This document shows positions 43,838 to 51,897 of a stretch of DNA of 64,000 bases, one piece after another; position 1 is the first letter of the stretch, and every line of letters starts with the position of its first letter. The notes beneath the pieces are model-generated. The model ran no database searches and was not told the origin of the DNA. It saw only the letters and a list, made by a program, of their open reading frames with translations. Source of the DNA: JALORV01 sp963766365. GTDB taxonomy: Bacteria > Pseudomonadota > Gammaproteobacteria > Burkholderiales > Burkholderiaceae_F. Made by a program: the position numbers and the translations under genes. The stretch covers positions 248,001 through 312,000 of the forward strand of contig CAVXZK010000014.1 of the NCBI GenBank assembly GCA_963766365.1, given 5' to 3'.

Positions 43838-45218
43838 AGCGTGTGACCGGCGCGGCGACTGTGGTGGGCCACCTCAGCTCGCGGGCAATGCGCGCCGACA
43901 GCGCATGAGACGCCTCCGGTTCGCCGTGGACCAGATAGGTCATCTTCGGTTTGCGCGAGGCGCTGGCAAGCCAGCCCATCAGACCGTCCTGTCCGGCATG
44001 CGCCGACAGGCCGCCCAGCGTGTGCACCGAGGCGCGCACCGGCACGGACTCGTTGAACATTCGCACTGCGCGGGCGCCATCGACGATGCGCCGGCCGAGC
44101 GTGCCGGCCGCCTGGAATCCGGTGAACAGAACACCGCACTCGCGGCGCGGCAGGTTGTGTCGCAGGTGATGACGGATGCGACCGGCTTCGCACATGCCGC
44201 TCGCCGCGATGATGACGGCGCCATTGCGAATCGAGTTCAGGAACATCGAGTCGTCGACATCCTCGGTATAGCGGAGCGCGAACGGCAGCTTTCGGGCGCG
44301 CTGCGCGAGATGAAACTCGTGCGCCAGTTCGTCGAGCGCCTCCAGATGCCTGAAGGTGACCTCGCTCGCCTGTGTCGCCAGCGGTGAATCGACGAACACC
44401 AGCGGTACGCGCACCCGGCCAGCCTTGGCCAGCCGGTACAGGAGCACGAGGAATTCCTGCGTCCGGCCCAGCGCGAATGCCGGAACGATCACGTTGCCGT
44501 GCCGCCCATGCAATACGTCGCGCATCACGTCGACGAGTTCGACCTCGGTCTCGTCCATCGACCGGTGGTTGCGATCTCCATAGGTCGATTCGAGCACCAG
44601 CACGTCGGCGTCGCGCAGCGGGTCGCGATCGCGCACCACCAGCGGCGACGCCTCGCCGATGTCGCCGGACACGACCAGCGTCCGCTGGTGGCGACCCTCA
44701 GTGACGCGGATTTCGGCGAAGGCCGCGCCAACAATGTGACCGGCGCTCTGCAGCCGCACACGCACCGACGGATGCGGACTGAACTCGACGCCATAGGGCA
44801 CGCCAATCAGGCTCGTGGTGAGGCGGTCGACGTCCTCCGCCGTATAAAGGGGAGCTTCGTCGGCAATCCTGCGACGACCACTGCGATCGCGACGCACGCC
44901 CCGGGTCTGCACGTGGGCACTGTCCTTCAGCATCACCGGGACCAGGTCCGCGGTCGGACGCGTGCAATAGATCTGGGGTCCGCGCCGGCCCAGGCCGGCG
45001 AAGCGCGGCAGCAGTCCGCAGTGATCCACGTGTGCATGGGTCAGCACGATGAAATCGAGCCGCCCGAGCTCGCGCGCATAGGCTTCGCGATTGCGGCGGG
45101 GCGCCTCTCGGCCGCCCTGGAACATTCCGTAGTCAATCAGGAAGCGAGTATCACCCGCCTCGACCACGAGGCTGGAACCCGTGACTTCTCCGGCAGCGCC
45201 GAAAAATGTCAGGCGCAC
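43827..45218 (-). CDS. Metallo-beta-lactamase fold RNA nuclease, beta-CASP type
   Basis: The 463-residue product has the MBL motif FIVLTHAHVDHCGLLPR, VRLQSAGHIVGAAFAEI, VLVLESTYGDRNH and the beta-CASP motifs VIVPAFALGRTQEFLVLLYR and IIAASGMCEAGRIRHHL, then LGGLSAHAGQDGLM. Such proteins are exo- or endoribonucleases. It leads the phosphorylase/PRPP-synthetase operon. An RNA-degrading nuclease feeding nucleotides to a phosphorylase is the simplest reading. ATG 45218 begins MRLTFFGAAGEVTGSSL, the family start, so the start is well set. Confidence 0.9.
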   Translation of the reverse strand: MRLTFFGAAGEVTGSSLVVEAGDTRFLIDYGMFQGGREAPRRNREAYARELGRLDFIVLTHAHVDHCGLLPRFAGLGRRGPQIYCTRPTADLVPVMLKDSAHVQTRGVRRDRSGRRRIADEAPLYTAEDVDRLTTSLIGVPYGVEFSPHPSVRVRLQSAGHIVGAAFAEIRVTEGRHQRTLVVSGDIGEASPLVVRDRDPLRDADVLVLESTYGDRNHRSMDETEVELVDVMRDVLHGRHGNVIVPAFALGRTQEFLVLLYRLAKAGRVRVPLVFVDSPLATQASEVTFRHLEALDELAHEFHLAQRARKLPFALRYTEDVDDSMFLNSIRNGAVIIAASGMCEAGRIRHHLRHNLPRRECGVLFTGFQAAGTLGRRIVDGARAVRMFNESVPVRASVHTLGGLSAHAGQDGLMGWLASASRKPKMTYLVHGEPEASHALSARIARELRWPTTVAAPVTRYDA

Positions 45219-45306
45219 AGACTCCCCTTTTGCCCTTATGCCGATCCTTTTTGCAGTCTAGCCACCACAGGGCGCGCGTCGGCCCGACGTTATGCTTCTT
45301 TGCGTT

Positions 45307-46833
45307 ATGCCAACCGTTGTGCTGACGACGCTCAATGCTCGCTATGCGCACGCCTCGCTGGGGCTGCGCTGCCTGCGCGCCAACATGGGCGATCTGCGTG
45401 ATGACACGGCCATCCGCGAGTTCGTCATCCGCACGCCGCCCGCAGACATCGTCGCCCGTCTGCTCGCGCTGGCGCCGCGCATCGTTGGTTTCGGCGTCTA
45501 CATCTGGAACGTCGAGCAGACCGCCCGTGTCATAGAACTGCTAAAGGCCGCCGCGCCGCAGGTCGTGGTGGTGCTCGGCGGCCCGGAAGTCAGCCACGAG
45601 ACGGAGCAGCAGGCGATCTGCCGGGGTGCCGACCATGTGGTCACCGGCTGGGGCGACGTCACCTTTCCGCGTCTGGTGCGCCAGCTGCTGCATGGGCCGC
45701 CCCCACTGATGAAGGTCCACCCCGGCGGCCAGCCCGATCTCGCGCAACTGGTGCTGCCTTACGCCGAGTACACCGATACCGACCTGCTTCACCGGCACGT
45801 CTACGTCGAAGCGTCGCGGGGTTGTCCGTTCAAGTGCGAGTTCTGCCTGTCGGCGCTCGACCGTACCGCGTGGCCGTTTCCGCTTGACCTATTCCTGCGC
45901 GAAATCGACATCCTCTGGCAGCGCGGCGCGCGCCGCTTCAAGTTCATCGACCGCACCTTCAACCTGCGCACCGAGAACTCGGTGGCGATCCTGGACTATT
46001 TCCTGCGTCGGCTTCGCGAGGCACCGGACGATCAGCCGTTCCTGCACTTCGAGATGATCCCGTATCGGCTGCCCGACGCGCTGCGTGCTCTCATAGCGCG
46101 CTTTCCTGCCGGGTCGCTGCAGCTGGAGATCGGCATCCAGACCTTCAATCCTGCCGTGCAGGCGCTGATCTCGCGGCGCCAGGACAACGCGGTGGCGGAA
46201 TCCAACCTGCGCTGGTTGCGGGCGAACACCCATGCGCACTTGCACGTCGATCTGATCGCCGGTCTGCCGGGCGAAGACCTGGCCTCGCTCGCGGCCGGCT
46301 TCGACCGGCTCGTCGCGCTCGCGCCGCACGAGATCCAACTCGGCGTCCTGAAGCGCCTGCGTGGTACGCCGATTGTCCGCCACACGGAACGCTACGCGAT
46401 GCGCTACGCGGCACCGGCGCCCTACGAAGTCATCGCGACCGCAGCGATCGACGCGGAAACGATGCAGCGGATCGGGCGCTTTGCCCGCTACTGGGACCGC
46501 GTCGCCAACGCCGGCCGATTCCATCGCGTACTGCCGCTGCTACTCGGCGATGCCCCGTTCGATCGATTCATGGCTTTCTCCGACTGGCTCCACGGACGGA
46601 CGCGGCGAACGCATTCGATTGCGGCCGAGGAACTGTACGGCGAGGTCCATGCCTGGCTCCTGCTGCAGGGAATCGAGCCGGCAGTCGCCCGCAGCGCGCT
46701 GACGGAGGACTACCGTGACAGCGGCGCTCGTGGCCGGCTGCCCTTTGCTGCACCCGCGGTGCGCCGCGCGGCGCTGTCGTCGAGTTCGGTGACACCGGAG
46801 CGCCAGCGCCGGCATCTCCGCCTGGTGCACTAG
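45307..46833 (+). CDS. B12-binding radical SAM protein
   Basis: The product is 508 residues. About 1-140 is a cobalamin-binding fold with GFGVYIWNVEQTARVIELLK and VVVLGGPEVSHE. The radical SAM part follows with the 4Fe-4S motif in RGCPFKCEFCLSALDRTAWP, and then FKFIDRTFNLR, LQLEIGIQTFNPAVQALISR and HVDLIAGLPGED. The C-terminal region fits DUF4080. Reaction unknown; B12-radical SAM proteins methylate or rearrange unactivated positions. ATG 45307 (MPTVVLTTLNARY) is the homologous start, with no strong RBS. It is divergent from the RNA nuclease operon. Confidence 0.88.
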   Translation: MPTVVLTTLNARYAHASLGLRCLRANMGDLRDDTAIREFVIRTPPADIVARLLALAPRIVGFGVYIWNVEQTARVIELLKAAAPQVVVVLGGPEVSHETEQQAICRGADHVVTGWGDVTFPRLVRQLLHGPPPLMKVHPGGQPDLAQLVLPYAEYTDTDLLHRHVYVEASRGCPFKCEFCLSALDRTAWPFPLDLFLREIDILWQRGARRFKFIDRTFNLRTENSVAILDYFLRRLREAPDDQPFLHFEMIPYRLPDALRALIARFPAGSLQLEIGIQTFNPAVQALISRRQDNAVAESNLRWLRANTHAHLHVDLIAGLPGEDLASLAAGFDRLVALAPHEIQLGVLKRLRGTPIVRHTERYAMRYAAPAPYEVIATAAIDAETMQRIGRFARYWDRVANAGRFHRVLPLLLGDAPFDRFMAFSDWLHGRTRRTHSIAAEELYGEVHAWLLLQGIEPAVARSALTEDYRDSGARGRLPFAAPAVRRAALSSSSVTPERQRRHLRLVH

Positions 46834-46909
46834 CCGGGGCCCCATCGGTTCGGAGGATCGACACGCCGAAAGCCGGCTGGCATGCTGATTGCAGATCACG
46901 GAGTTCGTG

Positions 46910-47665
46910 ATGACCTGGCAACCAGTCGAGACGATTCCGATCCGCGTCGGCGCGTCGATCACGGTCGAGCGCGCCGAGGCGGTGCGTGCGGCGCTGCTGA
47001 CACGGGCGCTGCCGCTCGTCCGCCTGGTTCATGGCCGCGCAGAACCGCTCGCCACCGCGACCCTGGTTGCTGACGGCCAGACACTGGCATTGCTGACCGC
47101 AGCGCACATCTTCGAGTACGTCGCCGCGGGAGACCTCGCCGTGCCGTTGCCGCGCGAAGGTGCGTGGGCATGCCTGCGCTCGGCACGCCTGCGTGTCATC
47201 CTGCACCCGGAACGGGACCTTGCGCTCCTTGCCATTGGCGATGCGACGCTCGCACGCCGGCTGCGCGGCAACTGGATGCCGGTGACGCGCTCGCACCTCC
47301 ACTTCGACGACGCGGACACGGCTTCACCGCGCACCTATGTGGTGGCCGGTTACCCGGTGTCGCAGGCGCGCCGGGTCGACGGGTCTGTCTACATGAAGCC
47401 GGTCGTGCTGTTCACGAGTGCCATTGATGCCGAGCGTCTCGCGTACGCGCGCACCGCCGAGCGAATCGACGGCCAGCAGATCCACACGCCGGAGCTGGAC
47501 GGAGTCTCAGGCGCGCTCGTGTGGGCGGTACATGACGATGAACCCGACGCCGGGTGCCTGCTGCGCGCTGCGTCCGTGCAGGTGGCTTTTGCACACGATC
47601 GTTATCTCAGGACCGAGCCGCTGCAGGCGGCGCCGGCCCTTTTTGCTCGTATCTTGAAGAACTGA
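46910..47665 (+). CDS. Trypsin-like serine protease fold protein
   Basis: The 251-residue product shows a chymotrypsin-fold triad: His66 in LLTAAHIFEY, Asp103 in HPERDLALLAIGD and Ser200 in ELDGVSGALVWAV. The serine context GVSG differs from the usual GDSGG. No signal peptide is visible, so it may act inside the cell. The ATG is supported by GGAG 7 bases upstream; a TTG at 46889 is an alternative. It follows the radical SAM gene by about 75 bp, on the same strand. Catalytic activity is plausible but unproven. Confidence 0.75.
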   Translation: MTWQPVETIPIRVGASITVERAEAVRAALLTRALPLVRLVHGRAEPLATATLVADGQTLALLTAAHIFEYVAAGDLAVPLPREGAWACLRSARLRVILHPERDLALLAIGDATLARRLRGNWMPVTRSHLHFDDADTASPRTYVVAGYPVSQARRVDGSVYMKPVVLFTSAIDAERLAYARTAERIDGQQIHTPELDGVSGALVWAVHDDEPDAGCLLRAASVQVAFAHDRYLRTEPLQAAPALFARILKN

Positions 47666-47702
47666 GCGAACCGTGCCGGACCCGGCGCCCGCCGCAGCAG
47701 CC

Positions 47703-47993
47703 CTACGCAAACACGTCGTACGTGACCTGCAGTCCGGGATCCTCATAGACACCGGCTGCGGGTGCCCGCGCCTGTTCCTGGGCCTGCGGGGCTTCACTCC
47801 AGGACGGCGGCATGATCTCGAACACTTCAGTTGCGACCAGCGACTCGGCGATCGAGGACAGCTGACGCGGGCCTTCCGTGATTGCCACCGCGCCGGTGAG
47901 CGCGATGACGGTCATCGCCGCGCCAAACAGGGCGCCGACGAAAGCACGATTGGATCTGCCTTCGTTCGATGGCGTGTGCGACGCGTGATTCAT
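47703..47993 (-). CDS. Small single-pass membrane protein
   Basis: The 96-residue product has one hydrophobic helix (AFVGALFGAAMTVIALTGAVAI) after a short polar N-terminus (MNHASHTPSNEGRSNR), and a C-terminal soluble part with IMPPSWSEAPQAQEQA, rich in Glu, Gln and Pro. It is probably an inner-membrane protein with the tail outside. ATG 47993 has CGGAG upstream. I do not recognise the family. It is convergent with the protease gene. Confidence 0.65.
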   Translation of the reverse strand: MNHASHTPSNEGRSNRAFVGALFGAAMTVIALTGAVAITEGPRQLSSIAESLVATEVFEIMPPSWSEAPQAQEQARAPAAGVYEDPGLQVTYDVFA

Positions 47994-48163
47994 TGCCGTC
48001 TCCGCTCGGTGTCCGCACTGCATTCGCAGGGCGTCGATGCGACGTGCATCGAATGACATGGACAGTAGGCCGCAGGCGCGGCCGCAACCACGGAGCAATC
48101 CGTGCGCGGATTGCGGAGAATTCGACAGTGCGTCGCTGCAGGAAGGAGGGCGGGCTCGGCCGC

Positions 48164-48748
48164 TCAGTCGTGCGCCCAGCGTGAATGCCGTGGCAGCGCG
48201 GTCTGCAGGAAGGCCATCTGGTCGGCGAGGATGCGTCGATTGCTGAGGATGAAGCCTTCGTTGCGGCATACCGCATACGGCACGTAGAGCAGCGGCATGC
48301 GGGCTTCCTCGGGCCGTCGGTTGCCCTTGCGGGTGTTGCACGAACGGCACGCGGTCACGACGTTCGTCCACTCGTGCCTTCCGCCGCGCGAGACCGGCAG
48401 GATGTGCTCGACGGTGAGTTCGAGCTCGGGAAAGTGTCCGCCGCAATAGGCACAGATGTGGCGGTCGCGTGCAAACAGGCGGTGCTTTGTTAGACCGACG
48501 TGGGCATGACCGAAGGGGATCCGATGGCGGCCCCGGATCATCAGAATCGAGCTGGTGATCAGCTCGGAGCGCAGGCCCGTGGCTTCCTGCAAGCCGCCGG
48601 CCATCCCGAAGAGGTTGTCGCCCAGTTCAGTGACGACTTTGCCCGACGCGTAGTAACGCGCCGCTCGCTGCATCAACGCCCAGCGGACCGGCTGGCCCTG
48701 GGAGTCGACGATCAGGATCTTCGGTATGTACTCCGGCACATAAGCCAT
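48164..48748 (-). CDS. HNH endonuclease
   Basis: The 194-residue product begins with about 85 residues of unknown fold (MAYVPEYIPKILIVDSQGQP) and ends with an HNH nuclease domain: CAYCGGHFPELELTVEHILP, then SRGGRHEWTNVVTACRSCNT and RKGNR. The two CxxC pairs bind zinc; the HH of the core gives EHILP. Such proteins can be restriction-like or housekeeping DNA nucleases; similar proteins occur in many bacteria outside mobile elements. It stands with the small gene at 48800 on the same strand, 50 bp away. Confidence 0.88.
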   Translation of the reverse strand: MAYVPEYIPKILIVDSQGQPVRWALMQRAARYYASGKVVTELGDNLFGMAGGLQEATGLRSELITSSILMIRGRHRIPFGHAHVGLTKHRLFARDRHICAYCGGHFPELELTVEHILPVSRGGRHEWTNVVTACRSCNTRKGNRRPEEARMPLLYVPYAVCRNEGFILSNRRILADQMAFLQTALPRHSRWAHD

Positions 48749-48799
48749 GATGCCGCGGATTGTGCCACGCGCCGCGGCATGGCGTACGTCCCTTGGCGG

Positions 48800-49093
48800 C
48801 TACTCGGCCGACCGGTGCCAGTCGGTCGCGCGGAACATCACCTGCGTGCCGTCGTCCAGTATTACCACTGGCGTCGGCTCGTCTGCGTTCCGTAGCACCA
48901 CCAGACGGCCGCGCGAGCCATCCTTGCGATGCTGGACAGCATCGCCGTCATGCAGGCCGTGGCGCATCAGCTCGCGCAAGACGTCGAGGATCTTGCGATC
49001 GTGCGTGATGAGGTCCAGCTTGTCCTGCAGTGACAGCGGCGCGGAGGCGGGTGCGACGGGATCCATGGCGAAAGCAGGCTGACGAACACTCAT
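48800..49093 (-). CDS. Small protein of unknown function
   Basis: The 97-residue product begins MSVRQPAFAMDPVAPASAPL, contains SLQDKLDLITHDRKILDVLR and ends with a compact beta-like part, GRLVVLRNADEPTPVVILDD then GTQVMFRATDWHRSAE. No signal or membrane segment is visible. The family is not recognised. ATG 49093 is preferred over a TTG at 49129. It is upstream of the HNH gene on the same strand, and the two may be one operon. Confidence 0.6.
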   Translation of the reverse strand: MSVRQPAFAMDPVAPASAPLSLQDKLDLITHDRKILDVLRELMRHGLHDGDAVQHRKDGSRGRLVVLRNADEPTPVVILDDGTQVMFRATDWHRSAE

Positions 49094-49160
49094 TCTGGAT
49101 GTCCGTGACAGCGACTGGAATTCGGTCAAACCCGCGGCAGTGTTTTCGCTTGCCTTTGAT

Positions 49161-49655
49161 CTAATGCCGGTCCCCGCCGTCGCGGATGCGCCAGGGGTCC
49201 ATGCCGGTTTCAGTGCGTTTCACGACACCGGCCGGATCGAAATAGACGAACATCGCAGCGTAGAAGCCGCCATGTACGAAGTAGCGGTACATCCAGGCCG
49301 TTTCATTCATCAACGGATACGAAAACGTCTCGGCCGGCGGCCCGAAGTCGCGCAGCACGTCGGCACGTGTGTCGCGGCCGCTCTTTATTTTTAAGAACGC
49401 CTCGTCGGTCATCATCTGCTCGACGCTGCGCACCCGCCCCTGCGCGTCGAAGTCGATGTTCCACACCCACTGGTTGAAGGGCTGGCCGGAGTACTGCCAG
49501 CGGTTGCGCCCGTCCGGTAGCTTGACGATGCCGGTCGGCCGGCCCGCCGCGGCACTGACCGCAGCCTCGTCCTGTCCCGGTTTGACCGACCCTGGAGTGC
49601 TGCAGGCGACGAGCGCGAGTGCGGCGACCAGACTCAGCAGAATCCGACTCAACAT
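49161..49655 (-). CDS. SmpA/OmlA-like lipoprotein
   Basis: The 164-residue lipoprotein has lipobox LALVACS near residue 18. The mature part has the pattern AAAGRPTGIVKLPDGRNRWQ and YSGQPFNQWVWNIDFDAQGR, then TRADVLRDFGPPAETFSYPL, which contains the small-domain repeat found in SmpA/OmlA lipoproteins. These are outer-membrane assembly (BAM) related. ATG 49655 has GGAG nine bases upstream, better than GTG 49661. It is alone, divergent from the SRPBCC gene. Confidence 0.75.
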   Translation of the reverse strand: MLSRILLSLVAALALVACSTPGSVKPGQDEAAVSAAAGRPTGIVKLPDGRNRWQYSGQPFNQWVWNIDFDAQGRVRSVEQMMTDEAFLKIKSGRDTRADVLRDFGPPAETFSYPLMNETAWMYRYFVHGGFYAAMFVYFDPAGVVKRTETGMDPWRIRDGGDRH

Positions 49656-49717
49656 GTGCACAATCTCCGTGGACGCGACTACGCTCCAGCAGCCATCTTA
49701 GGTCGAGGGAGGCTGTG

Positions 49718-50248
49718 ATGAAATGGCTCAAGCGCGCCGTGCTCACCGTGGCGGCGGTCATCGTCCTGCTGCTGGGGATCGGACTGGTGCTTCCCTCCGG
49801 CTTCAAGGTGCAGCGCTCGGTGCTGATCAACGCGCCAGCATCGAAGGTCTATCCGCTGATCGCCGACCCGCGCCAGTGGAAGCAGTGGGCGGTGTGGAAC
49901 CGCCGGGACCCGGCGATGCAGATGCAGTATTCCGGGGCGGAGAGCGGGACGGGTGCCAAGTGGGAATGGCAGAGCAAGACCGAAGGCAACGGCGCCATGG
50001 AGTTCACCGCTGCCGTGCCGCACAAACACGTGGATTACATGTTGTCGTTTCCCGACCTCGGCATGAGCTCGCGCGGCGAACTGCGCCTGATGGCGGAGGG
50101 TTCCGGCACCCGGGTGACGTGGACCAATGAAGGTGACATGGGAAGCAACCCGGTCAACCGGTACTTCGGCCTGGTGATGGACCGACTGGTCGGCCCGGAT
50201 TTCGAAGCGGGGCTCGGGAACCTCAAGACTCTGGCCGAACGTGACTGA
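49718..50248 (+). CDS. SRPBCC-fold membrane-anchored protein
   Basis: The 176-residue product has an N-terminal helix (AVLTVAAVIVLLLGIGLVLP) and then the polyketide cyclase/SRPBCC fold: VQRSVLINAPASKVYPLIAD, PRQWKQWAVWN and SRGELRLMAEGSGTRVTWTN, with EGDMGSNPVNRYFGLVMDR. The family binds hydrophobic ligands and is named after polyketide cyclase, without that activity being known here. GAGGGAGG before ATG 49718 fixes the start. It shows the typical dimer-like GTRVTWT motif. Confidence 0.85.
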   Translation: MKWLKRAVLTVAAVIVLLLGIGLVLPSGFKVQRSVLINAPASKVYPLIADPRQWKQWAVWNRRDPAMQMQYSGAESGTGAKWEWQSKTEGNGAMEFTAAVPHKHVDYMLSFPDLGMSSRGELRLMAEGSGTRVTWTNEGDMGSNPVNRYFGLVMDRLVGPDFEAGLGNLKTLAERD

Positions 50249-50272
50249 CCGGCCGGGCGCCTCCGAACCGGG

Positions 50273-51505
50273 GTGCAGCAGCGGGAATCGCACTTGAGCA
50301 CTCTGGCCACGCGCGCGCTGGTTGCGACCACGGCCATCCAGGTGGCCGCGGCCTGTGCGGCGCTGACCGTGCCTTCGATCGCGCCAGTGATCGCGACACG
50401 CTTAGACGTACCGGCCTCGATGGTCGGCACCTACCTCTCGCTGCTGTACGTCGGCGCGTCGACGGCTGCGCTCGCCGGTGGCGGTGTCGTGCTGCGGTTC
50501 GGCGCGGTGCGGCTGTCGCAGGCCTGCCTCATCGTGTGCGCCGTCGGGCTCGCGCTGACACTGCTGCTGGGTGTCAACGCGGGAGTGATGGGGCTGCTGT
50601 CGATCGCGGTGGCCGCGGTCGTCGTCGGGGTGGGTTACGGGCCCATCACGCCGGCCTCCAGTCATGTGCTGGCGAAGACCACGCCGCGCGAACGCATGGC
50701 GCTGATGTTCTCGATTAAGCAGACGGGCGTGCCGGCCGGCGCGGCGTTGGCGGGGCTGATCGTGCCGCCGCTGACTGTGGCCTTTGGCTGGGAGGTGGCC
50801 GTGGCCCTGGTCGCCTTGGGATGCGTCGCCGTTGCACTGCTCGCACAACCACTGCGCGCGCCGCTGGACGATGACCGCGACCGCACCGCTCGGCTCTCCC
50901 CGGCGACACTGGTGAACAGCCTTGCATTGGTGGCACGCTCACCCGGGTTGCGAACGATGGCGCTGGTGTCCTTCGTGTACGCAGGCATGCAGATGTCCGT
51001 GTCGGGCTTCATCGTCGCGTACCTGCACACGGAGATCGGCCTCGGGCTGGTGGCGGCCGGCACCGCGTTGACGGCGGCCAACGTCGCCGGCGTGGTGGCA
51101 CGCGTCAGCTGGGGCTCGGTGTCCGACCGCACCGGAGCGCCGCGAACCACCCTTGCGGCGATCGGCTTCCTGATGGCGGGCACCTCGGTGGTCGCGGGGC
51201 TTTTCACTGCGTCATGGCCGATGCTGGCGATACTCGCGGTATCGGCCGCGCTCGGCGCCACCGCGATCGGCTGGAATGGCGTTTATCTGTCCGAGATCGC
51301 GCGGCTTGCCCCGCATGGCGAGGCCGGACGCGCGACGGGCGGGTGCCTGTTCTTCACCTACGTCGGCGTGGTGGTGCTGCCGTTCCTGTTCGGCTGGCTG
51401 CAGCGCGCCACCGGCAGCTATGCGGTGTGCTTCTTTGTTGCGGCCGGCGTCTGTGCCGCCGTGGCTGCAGTGCTGGCCTGGGGCGCCCGCGGTCGCGTGC
51501 GATGA
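50273..51505 (+). CDS. MFS transporter
   Basis: The 410-residue product has 12 membrane segments, for example TTAIQVAAACAALTVPSIAP, LLYVGASTAALAGGGVVLRF and LTAANVAGVVARVSWGSVSD with the loop-8/9 motif SDRTGAPRTT. It belongs to the major facilitator superfamily, of the CynX/NimT-like or general drug/anion type, exporting or importing a small molecule; the substrate is not clear. The GTG at 50273 gives the longest form and a TTG 21 bp later is possible. It sits 24 bp after the SRPBCC gene. Confidence 0.88.
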   Translation: MQQRESHLSTLATRALVATTAIQVAAACAALTVPSIAPVIATRLDVPASMVGTYLSLLYVGASTAALAGGGVVLRFGAVRLSQACLIVCAVGLALTLLLGVNAGVMGLLSIAVAAVVVGVGYGPITPASSHVLAKTTPRERMALMFSIKQTGVPAGAALAGLIVPPLTVAFGWEVAVALVALGCVAVALLAQPLRAPLDDDRDRTARLSPATLVNSLALVARSPGLRTMALVSFVYAGMQMSVSGFIVAYLHTEIGLGLVAAGTALTAANVAGVVARVSWGSVSDRTGAPRTTLAAIGFLMAGTSVVAGLFTASWPMLAILAVSAALGATAIGWNGVYLSEIARLAPHGEAGRATGGCLFFTYVGVVVLPFLFGWLQRATGSYAVCFFVAAGVCAAVAAVLAWGARGRVR

Positions 51506-51512
51506 TCGCTTC

Positions 51513-51866
51513 ATGAAACGATGTCGCGCGTTGCTGCTCGCGCTAGCGCCCGCGGTTGCGGTCGCGGGGACGTCTGCGCTCGGCCCCTTTCGTCTCGATG
51601 TGCCTGCGCGCGGGTTCGAGGAACACTGCGTGAAACTGGAGTCCGGGGAACGCGTCCTCTATCGCTATACGGCGTCCGCGGACGTGGACTTCAACATCCA
51701 CTATCACCGCGGCAACGAGGTGTTCTACCCGGTCAAGGCGAGTGCAAGCCGGTCGGCCGATGCCAGTTTCACGGCACCGCAGGCCGACACGTATTGCCTG
51801 ATGTGGGAACGCAAGGGCGACGGCGCGGCGCGGATCGACGGTGCGGTCGAGCGCGCGCGCAAGTAG
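51513..51866 (+). CDS. Small exported beta-rich protein
   Basis: The 117-residue product has a signal peptide (MKRCRALLLALAPAVAVAG) and a mature domain of about 95 residues. It contains GFEEHCVKLESGERVLYRYT, VDFNIHYHRGNEVFYPVKAS and APQADTYCLMWERKGDGAAR, with two cysteines that could pair. The pattern looks like a GOLD-type beta sandwich, but I am not sure of this. It overlaps the transcript of the MFS gene, starting 7 bases after its stop, so the two are co-transcribed. Confidence 0.68.
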   Translation: MKRCRALLLALAPAVAVAGTSALGPFRLDVPARGFEEHCVKLESGERVLYRYTASADVDFNIHYHRGNEVFYPVKASASRSADASFTAPQADTYCLMWERKGDGAARIDGAVERARK

Positions 51867-51897
51867 TCCGGCGCCAGCCGAGGGCGGGCAGGGCCAA

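Noticed and set aside
48164..49093. HNH endonuclease plus small gene as a toxin-antitoxin or restriction system
   Set aside because: No methyltransferase or specificity gene is near and the small protein has no antitoxin features; HNH proteins of this type are common chromosomal genes.
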